Below, piece after piece: positions 1 through 6,910 of a DNA stretch of 64,000 nt (the stretch's first letter is position 1; the number at the start of each line of letters is the position of its first letter). The position numbers were made by a program, and so were the translations under genes. Source of the DNA: Planctomycetaceae bacterium. Its GTDB lineage: Bacteria > Planctomycetota > Planctomycetia > Pirellulales > Pirellulaceae. Below the pieces are notes generated by a model. It was given only the letters and a program-made list of their open reading frames with translations. It was not told the origin of the DNA and searched no databases. The DNA lies in assembly GCA_002709225.1 (NCBI GenBank), contig PAQH01000058.1, forward strand, positions 1-64,000. The letters run 5' to 3'.

Positions 1-2
1 GC

Positions 3-1310
3 TGGTTACGCGAACTGCGCGATCCCCAGGAGGTGCAGCAGCGCGACCGTCACTACCTGTTTTATTCGCTCTACAAAAAGCCGAGAAAATCCCCGACAGG
101 ATTCTCTAACGACGAGAACATTTACTTGGACCGTGCCGCTGAGATGGCTGTTGGAAGTCGGCGGTTTCGGATGGCAGAAGACTTTGGTAACCGTCAATTG
201 CGCACAACACTGCAATTCAAGGCAGTCGGCCTAGCCGATGACGAGGGACTCAAGATTTGGATCAACGACCAGGCTGTCCCTATCGATTACATCAGTCGTG
301 TGCACGACAAGAACGGGCAAAACGTCTATGAAGGCGACACGCTTCCTGCGTTCCATTTGTTTGTGATTGACATGAATTGGCAGACAACCGGTCGCAAACA
401 GCCGCTGGTCTTTGGTGACAATGTGCTCAAGGTGAAGTTGGATCGGAAAAATGGAGGAAGGTCCAGTAAGTCGCTCCGGTTTAAAGAAATGGTGTTGGGA
501 GTGCAAGCCGATGATCAGGGCGGGGTAAGCTCCGTCGATCTCAATGGCTATCTGGACGATTTTGCAGTTTGGTCACGGATTCTAACTGATCAGGAACTTC
601 GATCGGTGTACCAAAACGGTTCCCGAGATATCGGAATTACTGCTCTCCGGGAAGTAGATTCTGCGTCGGGGCTGGACGAAGGATTACAGGTACTCTACGA
701 ATTTGAGCAGGTTGATGCTGTGACCGCGAATAGTAGCGGCAGCCGGCTGCCAGCTAGCCAGGTTGGGCCAGCGGGCTCGCTGGTAACACAAGACGCCAAA
801 GCGCCTCGGATTGGTGACGGCGCGGGAGACTTTACCCAAGACAACGCCACCCTGAAGTTACATAGCAGGGACATGAGGGAATTGCTGGATGCAGCAACAG
901 GTGACCTGACCATCGCGTACTGGTTTAAGGCGGCTGCACGAAGCGCGAATCATACGGTCTGGGCAATGTCGAACGAAATCATTCCCTCGTTGCCGTACCG
1001 TGTGAATCAGGCCAACGCGATGCTTGCCACACACACGATCCAGGTAGAAGATCCGGAAACCGTACTATTTGGACTCGTGAGACCCGGGATCAATAAGACC
1101 GCACGCACCAAGGCCACCTTGGCCGATGGCAAATGGCACCACCTGGCAGTGACGCTCGACCGAGACTCGGCACGCAGCAAATTGACGATACGGCTCTTCG
1201 TTGATGGCACTCCTAGCAAAACACCGCTCATTGATGACCAGCTCGTTCATCGTATACAAGGCATCGTCAGCATCGAAGAATTGGAATCCTACGTCTATGT
1301 GCGCAAATAG
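3..1310 (+). CDS. Secreted LamG-fold (ConA-like) protein, 5'-partial, 3' end possibly truncated
   Basis: The frame is open from the first bases of the window, so the true start lies upstream; an internal GTG at 33 is unlikely to be the start. About 435 residues are visible. Residues 60-175 form a beta-sandwich-like segment (GLKIWINDQ, then FGDNVLKVKL) that resembles the C-terminal part of the Tat-exported barrel-like protein at 27087. A LamG C-terminal signature follows near residue 190 (GYLDDFAVWSRILTDQEL). A second LamG domain starts near 300 (LTIAYWFKA ... DGKWHHLAVTLDRD ... LFVDGTP) but stops soon after this strand, before the usual last strands. In the +1 frame the DNA continues to about 1428 with LamG-like text (LGIALGRPRHCYFSNAID), so a frameshift may have removed the end. 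Probably a planctomycete surface or exported protein; a catalytic domain, if any, would lie upstream. Confidence 0.7.
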   Translation, partial: WLRELRDPQEVQQRDRHYLFYSLYKKPRKSPTGFSNDENIYLDRAAEMAVGSRRFRMAEDFGNRQLRTTLQFKAVGLADDEGLKIWINDQAVPIDYISRVHDKNGQNVYEGDTLPAFHLFVIDMNWQTTGRKQPLVFGDNVLKVKLDRKNGGRSSKSLRFKEMVLGVQADDQGGVSSVDLNGYLDDFAVWSRILTDQELRSVYQNGSRDIGITALREVDSASGLDEGLQVLYEFEQVDAVTANSSGSRLPASQVGPAGSLVTQDAKAPRIGDGAGDFTQDNATLKLHSRDMRELLDAATGDLTIAYWFKAAARSANHTVWAMSNEIIPSLPYRVNQANAMLATHTIQVEDPETVLFGLVRPGINKTARTKATLADGKWHHLAVTLDRDSARSKLTIRLFVDGTPSKTPLIDDQLVHRIQGIVSIEELESYVYVRK

Positions 1311-1770
1311 ACAGTGTCCACAGGCAGGCGGCTGGTTCGCTGAACAGCCTGGGCATTGCCTTGGGCAGGCCTCGTCATTGCTACTTTTCCAACGCAATCG
1401 ATCCCGCCAACTTGAACTAATGTGGCGATAACACGGAGAAGTCCCGCGACCAGACACCAGCCGGCACCCGTCCCAAGAATGCCGTTGCATCCACGCCCGC
1501 TTATGTTACAAACACAAGTCCTGCCAAGGAACATGCCATATTCCTCACGTGCCGAGTTGCCCCGCACGTGCCGAGTTGCAATGACCACACCCCGGCCCAA
1601 TTTCAACTTCTGGCTAGTCAACGTCACGCAAAACGGTTAACCCCGAGCGCCAGAGGTGTTCCTTTCATTAGCTGCCGGCGGATATACGCTGCCTCGCTGC
1701 GTTTCGGAGAGACTGAGATACGCCGCGCCACAGCGCAAGTCATCGACACCGTTGTCGAAAGCGACGCGGA
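1311..1770. other. Gene-poor stretch after the LamG gene
   Basis: No convincing intact gene is seen. Up to about 1428 the sequence may hold the out-of-frame tail of the LamG domain. After that the open frames are short and look random in composition. A 15-bp direct repeat lies at 1546-1579. Confidence 0.4.
1546..1579. repeat. 15-bp direct repeat, two copies
   Basis: CACGTGCCGAGTTGC occurs at 1546-1560 and again at 1565-1579 with a 4-base spacer. Both copies are exact. It lies in non-coding DNA; function unknown. Confidence 0.8.
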
Positions 1771-2109
1771 CTAACCGTGCTCATCAAGTGCACTTTTCGT
1801 GGTATCAGGCCCGTAGGGTTGATCTCGTAACGCCGCGTCAAGCGCCGCCTCAGCAGCGATCGCAAAACGCTCGAGATTTTGGCAACCCAGGCGCATGGAG
1901 GGCGAATTGAAAAGCCACAGGACGTCAATATCAGCCTCTACCATACTATTACGGAGGGCCAATAAACGGGCGCGAACGCGTTCGAGACGTTGTTCAATGG
2001 CACGCAGATCCTGCTCTTCGAATTTCTCAGTCTTCTGTGTTTGCTTTCCCACCAGTGCACACGCTTTTCGCAGATACAACGGTCGATGTACCGCACCAAG
2101 CACACTCAT
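1771..2109 (-). CDS. Hypothetical protein with helical, coiled-coil-like segment
   Basis: Predicted 112 residues from an ATG at 2109. The middle (residues 28-58) is rich in Glu, Arg and Leu with heptad-like spacing (IEQRLERVRARLLALRN), as in a short coiled coil. An Ala-rich amphipathic helix follows near 82-94. No signal peptide or membrane segment is seen. I do not recognise the family. It stands alone in a decayed neighbourhood. An AT-rich tract at 2165-2200 lies upstream of its start and could hold its promoter. The composition looks more like protein than the surrounding frames, but this could still be a chance frame or a gene remnant. Confidence 0.4.
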   Translation of the reverse strand: MSVLGAVHRPLYLRKACALVGKQTQKTEKFEEQDLRAIEQRLERVRARLLALRNSMVEADIDVLWLFNSPSMRLGCQNLERFAIAAEAALDAALRDQPYGPDTTKSALDEHG

Positions 2110-2327
2110 ACTCTACCGGGACAACTGGTGGCGACAAGCCGAAAAAACGCGCCTGCATGCCACACTATTTGATTACAAAAATATAATACTTTTTTAAACA
2201 TGCGAGTCGCCCACGGGCGGATCAAGAGACAAAGCGATTGCAGGACCAAGCGGAAAAGACCGGCACCTTACGCATCCAGGCCAGCAACATCGTTGTGCTA
2301 CCCCGCGCTATAGGGCGCGGCCAGGAC

Positions 2328-2375
2328 AAATCTAATGAGCAAGAAACAAGCAAATCTAATGAGCAAGAAACAAGC
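2328..2375 (+). repeat. 24-bp perfect tandem duplication at the start of the RHH gene
   Basis: Two identical 24-bp units (2328-2351 and 2352-2375) lie head to tail. Each carries an ATG followed by codons for SKKQA, so the duplication adds eight residues in frame and gives two possible starts (2335 and 2359). Confidence 0.9.
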
Positions 2376-2695
2376 AAAAGCCAAACCCGGCTCGGGCTCG
2401 CGCGGCGTGGGCAGACCTGCAACCCACCCAGAGGGCATTACCCGTATCGTCTCGGCAACCTTACCAAGCGAACAAGTCACAAGTCAAAGACCTTGATTTG
2501 ATCGCTAATCAGAAAGGACGTAGTCGTTCTGAGATCATCTCCGGGCCTGCCGACAGTATCTGGTATCGAGCAAGAATCGGAAACTTCATCGTTAACAAAT
2601 CAAACATCACCAGGACTAGGCATCTGTTTCCAGTAACGACGAAAGGGGGCCTGCGAACAACAAGCCCGTGTAACTCACACGACCCTCTAGACTGA
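2335..2695 (+). pseudogene. Broken ribbon-helix-helix (CopG/Arc-like) DNA-binding protein gene
   Basis: From ATG 2335 (or 2359) the frame reads a basic N-terminus, then GRPATHPEGITRIVSATLPS, typical of the leader and beta-strand of small ribbon-helix-helix proteins. It stops at 2494-2496 after 53 codons. A 7-bp unit, ACAAGTC, occurs twice in tandem at 2472-2485. Removing one copy joins SEQV directly to KDLDLIANQKGRSRSEIIS in the frame that runs to the stop at 2693-2695, which restores the expected helix A, turn and helix B. The RHH family usually acts as a dimeric repressor, often of an antitoxin or plasmid-type gene; no partner toxin is visible. A TATAAT hexamer at 2182-2187 could be a promoter element but lacks a clear -35. 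Confidence 0.65.
2472..2485 (+). repeat. 7-bp tandem duplication causing a frameshift
   Basis: ACAAGTC is present twice with no spacer inside the ribbon-helix-helix gene. Because 7 is not a multiple of 3, the second copy shifts the frame and brings in a TGA at 2494. Confidence 0.8.
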
Positions 2696-2876
2696 CGGAA
2701 GTGCTACCCACTCGCTGCATCGGACCAAGCTTCCATCTCCTGTTGCCACACGGATTCGACCAGAAGGCTTGCGACTATGCAGCAGCTGTACCGTTTTGTG
2801 GCACGGCAAGATCGCCAGTAGCTTGCTTTAGTTACGTGCCAGCCAAATAGAGGGCCCTCACGAACGGTGTGACTGT

Positions 2877-3104
2877 TCAGTAATGAGGTGGTTTCTCATC
2901 CAACGGATCTTGGCCCTGGCTGCTATTTTCCACAAGCCATTGAATCTGCACCTCCGCATTCCTGGAATGCTTCAGCAGTTCATCATAATCCAAGCGTAGT
3001 TGGGTGAGCACTCCGTTAAGCTGGTCCAACAATTGTTCCTGATGGGCGACCGATTCTTCGAGTCGAACCAACCGCTCCTGATCCACATCACGCGACATCT
3101 TCAT
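2877..3104 (-). CDS. slyX: SlyX-like protein
   Basis: 75 residues, the usual SlyX size. Nearly the whole protein is a predicted coiled coil (RLVRLEESVAHQEQLLDQLN). It ends in KPPHY, matching the Pro-Pro-His-Tyr tail typical of SlyX proteins. The start at 3104 is preceded by AGGAA seven bases upstream; a second ATG two codons on is possible. It lies 18 bases after the stop of the upstream hydrolase gene on the same strand, so the two may be co-transcribed. SlyX is a small cytoplasmic protein of unknown mechanism, first noted next to the SlyD prolyl isomerase in enterobacteria. Confidence 0.8.
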   Translation of the reverse strand: MKMSRDVDQERLVRLEESVAHQEQLLDQLNGVLTQLRLDYDELLKHSRNAEVQIQWLVENSSQGQDPLDEKPPHY

Positions 3105-3122
3105 CGGCCCATTCCTAGCAGT

Positions 3123-4511
3123 TCATCGAAATCGCAATGAAAACAGATCCGCATCCTGAACCACAAAACGTAAACGTATGGGCTTTCCTGCCCACCGTGA
3201 CAACTGAGTATCCCGCTCCCAGATAACTTGCTGTTCGATCTGGTCTCCCACAAGAGGACAACAGTCAGCAAGCGCAAGGCCTTGCAAAGGACGGCCGCTG
3301 GCGTCTTGAACTTCCACTCGGATCGAACCGCCTCGTTTGCGCGTGCGATAGTTGAGTACGAGTTCCTTGCCGACAAATCTAATCGCGTGCGTCGTCGCAC
3401 TCCCCTGGTTCGCAGAGAGTGACACCAAGCCATCCTTGCGAAACACAAAACGGCGTACACGACAGTCCGGACCTTCATAGTAGGCTTCGGTAGCATAAAC
3501 CGAAAATTCATCTGACTTGCCGGGCAATGACACCATCCCCCACGTCATGTAGTTACTGCGATTACCTCCGCGGTCCTTAGGGGCGGTCTCCGGAACCACA
3601 GGATCGGGCCAGCGGTTGAAACGCAAGCCGTCTCGGCTAGTCATCATAATCGGCTCGACACGACTGTTCTGCTTCGGTAGATAACGCGTTGGGAACCCAA
3701 CCAGAATGTGCTCGGCACCGGGATAATTGAAGACCGCATTCGTGTAGAGATGTTCGCGGGGCGTATTCGCGGGGTATTGCAAGACAACTGGTTTCGTCCA
3801 ATCACGGTAATTCGTGGATGTTTGTGTCATGATCGCGCGGACACCATCAATAAACGTCCGGTGGTAAGCCCTATAAGTACGTGCGTACGGGTCCCAGAAC
3901 GCAAGATTCTGGGAATCAAAATAGCCATCAGTGATGACAGGCTCCTCAGCCATCAACTTCCAATTCACACCATCCGGCGACTGAAAAATGTAGAGCCCCT
4001 TCTTGCCGCGGGGGCGGCCGCGCGAGATTGCCTTGTAACGCGCTGTCGGCGGACATGCCGGGTTCGCATCCTTGAAGACTGCGAAACAATGCGTCCCGAT
4101 CCCGTCCCAGACAATGTTGTTGTGCTTCGAACCCTGAAATTCAACCAGCCCGAGGTCAGGTTTGGTCCAGTGAACACCATCCCGACTCTCGGCATAACAG
4201 GTCACCTCACGATGCGCCGATTGTTTTTGCGCATCCGCGTGCGAGCCACGATAATACATGCGAAATAGATCACCATCCCGAAAAATAGTGTAGTAAGCCG
4301 ATGTATTCCCTTCCCACGGTTTCCCGGTCACGAAGACCACTTCGGCCGGTTTCGGGGAATGCATAACTTGACGTAAATCACCCGTTTTTTCAGCGACCAG
4401 AAAGTCGTCGATCAGTGGTTCCAAACGATCGCCAATCACAATTGGATCCGTCCCCCACAGGATCGATTCAAGACAAACAAACAGCAACAGACCATTCGCA
4501 AATCGGTACAT
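3123..4511 (-). CDS. Exported GH43/GH32-like five-bladed propeller protein
   Basis: 462 residues from ATG 4511, which has an AAGGTG Shine-Dalgarno-like site seven bases upstream and begins a plausible signal peptide (FANGLLLFVCLESILWG). A longer frame to 4574 lacks such support. The body carries propeller-blade features of beta-fructosidase-like families: LIDDFLVA near the N-terminus, DGDLFRMYYRG, AESRDGVHWTKPDLG, QSPDGVNWKL and MTSRDGLRFNRW. These repeated 'SxDGxxW' turns are common in GH32/GH43/GH130-like folds. Planctomycetes encode many such exported proteins of unknown sugar specificity. Catalytic acids cannot be assigned by eye. It is followed closely by the slyX-like gene. Confidence 0.7.
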   Translation of the reverse strand: MYRFANGLLLFVCLESILWGTDPIVIGDRLEPLIDDFLVAEKTGDLRQVMHSPKPAEVVFVTGKPWEGNTSAYYTIFRDGDLFRMYYRGSHADAQKQSAHREVTCYAESRDGVHWTKPDLGLVEFQGSKHNNIVWDGIGTHCFAVFKDANPACPPTARYKAISRGRPRGKKGLYIFQSPDGVNWKLMAEEPVITDGYFDSQNLAFWDPYARTYRAYHRTFIDGVRAIMTQTSTNYRDWTKPVVLQYPANTPREHLYTNAVFNYPGAEHILVGFPTRYLPKQNSRVEPIMMTSRDGLRFNRWPDPVVPETAPKDRGGNRSNYMTWGMVSLPGKSDEFSVYATEAYYEGPDCRVRRFVFRKDGLVSLSANQGSATTHAIRFVGKELVLNYRTRKRGGSIRVEVQDASGRPLQGLALADCCPLVGDQIEQQVIWERDTQLSRWAGKPIRLRFVVQDADLFSLRFR

Positions 4512-4984
4512 GTTCACACCTTTTGGATTCAGCAACCTCTCGTCATTGTGCCAACCTGACTGGTACCACGCCACCAGCCTCGCCCAAATGCAATAGGGCT
4601 TCTTTTGGCATCGACTTCTTCACAGCGCACCACCGCCCTTTGCCCTTACTCACCTTGCCGTTCCGCAGTAACGCAACCGCCAACCCGACCGCAGCTGTCG
4701 ATTGCTCTAGGACTATTTAGGAGATAGGATCGGAAAATCTAAAACGGAGATCTGACCACGAGAAAACCAGGCTGTAACGCCGTCAGGAATTTGGCGGAGA
4801 ATGTGCATTCGTTTTGCGACCGCGAGTCACTACGCCGCTAACGTGACTGCAATCACGCGGGACCAACGTAATTTCTGCAATTGTTTACTTTCACTATCGC
4901 AACCACCAATGATCCGGCATTCTGACCGCGCCAGAAACACCTTGGCAACCGCTACCAGATGCTGACCATAATTCGAGGGCCCTG
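4512..4984. other. Divergent intergenic region
   Basis: 473 bases between the start of the minus-strand propeller protein and the plus-strand Tat protein. It must hold both promoters. No gene-like frame stands out. A short GAATG-TG-CATTC inverted repeat lies at 4799-4810. No clear sigma-70 hexamers can be assigned. Confidence 0.5.
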
Positions 4985-6337
4985 ATGATGTTCGACGAAA
5001 GGCAAATTCCACGGCGAGAAATCCTGCAAACGGTTGGCGGAACGAGTGCGAGCCTGCTACTGGGCTCTTCTCTGGGTCACCTCTGTTCCGCTGCCCCTGG
5101 CCAGAAACGACCCAAAATCGCCGCCGCGATCACCGAATTCACGTTTCGCAGTCACGCGCACGTAATTCTCGAAAATTTCCTCGAACCCTATTATTTCAAC
5201 GGGCAACTTACGGACCCTGGCGTCGACGTTGTTAGTTTCTATATTGACCAATTCCCTGGTGACCGCGACATGTCGCGAGCCGTCGCGGCTCAATATGGAA
5301 TCAAGATTTATCCAACGATTGAAGGCGCACTCTGCCAGGGCGGTTCGACACTAGCAGTCGACGGTGTCCTCTCAATTGCGGAACACGGCAATTACCCTGT
5401 AAATGCAAAGGGACAACGCCAATATCCACGCAAGCGTTTCTTCGACGAGATCATCGCCGTCATGAAACGCAGTGGTCGCTCGGTGCCTCTCTTTAACGAT
5501 AAGCATTTGTCTTATCGTACCGACTGGTCGCAAGAGATGTACGACACCACACAAAAGTTGAAAGTTCCCTTCATGGCCGGAAGTTCTGTCCCACTCGCAC
5601 AACGGCGTCCGCCACTGGAACTACCCGCTGGAATTGAAATCGAAGAAGCGATCTCAGTGCATGGGGGGCCACTGGAAGCTTATGACTTTCACAGTATGGA
5701 ACTGTTACAGTCCTTTATCGAATCGCGCCAAGGTGGTGAAACTGGGGTCTCAGAAGTCCAGTTTCTGGCAGGCGAAGAAGTCTGGAATGCGGCAGACCAG
5801 GGACTTTGGTCTGCAGACCTGGCAGAAGCCTGTCTGGATGCTGAACTAGGGCCACAAAGGCCACCCTTGCGGAAATTCATCGAGCCGGGCCGTAAAGATG
5901 TCATTGCATCCCACGCGATCCTGCTTACCTACCGCGATGGACTCCGCGCCGTCATTCTGCGTGTCGGGAGCAATGACTTTCGCTGGGACTTCGGCTGTCG
6001 CCTGAAAGGCGAGCAAAAACCTCACGCGACAAGTCTTTACGTCGGCCCCTGGCGCAACCGCAATTTATTCAAAGCACTTTCCCATGCGATACAAGCCCAC
6101 ATGGTCACTGGTCGCGCACCCTATCCCGTCGAACGAACGTTGCTTGTCACGGGCATGCTCGATGCTGCCATGCAGTCACGATTTCAACAGGGCAAGGCGC
6201 TCAAGACTCCGCAGTTACACACTTCCTACGCTGCCACAGATTTCCGAGCGATGCGGGAAATGGGCGATTCCTGGAAAATCATCACCGAAGAGATGCCTGA
6301 ACCAAAAGGCATCAACCCCGGTGGACCACGTAAATGA
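4985..6337 (+). CDS. Tat-exported protein of unknown function
   Basis: 450 residues. The N-terminus has a twin-arginine signal (PRREILQTVGG, then a hydrophobic stretch ending near SAA at residue 36). GAGGG lies about six bases before the paired ATG codons at 4985/4988. After the signal comes KIAAAITEFTFRSHAHVI, a conserved-looking stretch ending in MSRAVAAQYGIKIYPTI, then LAVDGVLSIAEHGNYPVN and FNDKHLSYR. I recall proteins of this form as a widespread conserved 'hypothetical' family in planctomycetes; no catalytic assignment is safe. It stands alone between divergent and convergent neighbours. Confidence 0.75.
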   Translation: MMFDERQIPRREILQTVGGTSASLLLGSSLGHLCSAAPGQKRPKIAAAITEFTFRSHAHVILENFLEPYYFNGQLTDPGVDVVSFYIDQFPGDRDMSRAVAAQYGIKIYPTIEGALCQGGSTLAVDGVLSIAEHGNYPVNAKGQRQYPRKRFFDEIIAVMKRSGRSVPLFNDKHLSYRTDWSQEMYDTTQKLKVPFMAGSSVPLAQRRPPLELPAGIEIEEAISVHGGPLEAYDFHSMELLQSFIESRQGGETGVSEVQFLAGEEVWNAADQGLWSADLAEACLDAELGPQRPPLRKFIEPGRKDVIASHAILLTYRDGLRAVILRVGSNDFRWDFGCRLKGEQKPHATSLYVGPWRNRNLFKALSHAIQAHMVTGRAPYPVERTLLVTGMLDAAMQSRFQQGKALKTPQLHTSYAATDFRAMREMGDSWKIITEEMPEPKGINPGGPRK

Positions 6338-6360
6338 CCCCTGGATTGCAAGGCATGCTA

Positions 6361-6612
6361 CTAAATCTGCGACGTTTGCCTCCGACGTAGATAAAGTGCA
6401 TATCCTCCGATCGTAATCCAAATCACGTTCACAAACGCCGAGGGGTAAGCTCCTAAATAAACGGTGTTCGCAACGAGCAGGGCAGCTCCGGATAGATTCA
6501 ACATCTGGTAAAATACGGAATCACCCTCGACTTTTCGTAACGACACCAAGGCATAAGCCAGTAGAACAAGCACTGCGCCACACCAGCCAATTGCGTCAAT
6601 CGACCAATCCAT
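6361..6612 (-). CDS. Small membrane protein, CBU_0592-like
   Basis: 83 residues from ATG 6612 (an ATG at 6624 is also possible; the longer frame to 6774 runs through a tandem repeat and is unlikely). Three hydrophobic segments are visible: IGWCGAVLVLLAYALVS, MLNLSGAALLVANTVYLG and FVNVIWITIGGYALYL. The pattern YQMLNLSGA between the first two helices fits the small inner-membrane family annotated from Coxiella CBU_0592. Function unknown. It is convergent with the Tat protein, only 23 bases from its stop. Confidence 0.65.
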   Translation of the reverse strand: MDWSIDAIGWCGAVLVLLAYALVSLRKVEGDSVFYQMLNLSGAALLVANTVYLGAYPSAFVNVIWITIGGYALYLRRRQTSQI

Positions 6613-6708
6613 GTTGGTTCTCATCTGAATGAACAAACATCCCACACCGCGTTGGCAACCTAACCAGATGGTCCGTACACGGCAACCTGGTGAAATGAGT
6701 TGACACGG

Positions 6709-6752
6709 CTCGACGCCACTTCGTCCAGACCTCGACGCCACTTCGTCCAGAC
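6709..6752. repeat. 22-bp perfect tandem duplication
   Basis: Two identical 22-bp units, 6709-6730 and 6731-6752, each starting CTCGACGCCACTTCG. They lie in the space between the small membrane protein and the DUF1549 gene. Confidence 0.9.
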
Positions 6753-6910
6753 AAAGTGAACTGCGCTGCAACACACGCTGCGCGAGAAACTCAGAGTGCG
6801 GCTTTTGGCTGGGCGTTCACCACAAGACACCTGGGGCAGGTATAATGACCCACCGCAGCCACACTGCAGACGTTGCAATAAACGTAAGCCCGTTCGCCAC
6901 GAGACAACCT

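Noticed and set aside
2160-2190. Promoter with TATAAT at 2182-2187
   Set aside because: The -10-like hexamer is exact, but no acceptable -35 lies 16-18 bases upstream and the tract is simply AT-rich.
3708-4268. 186-codon plus-strand frame
   Set aside because: Opposite strand of the propeller protein gene, without motif or signal.
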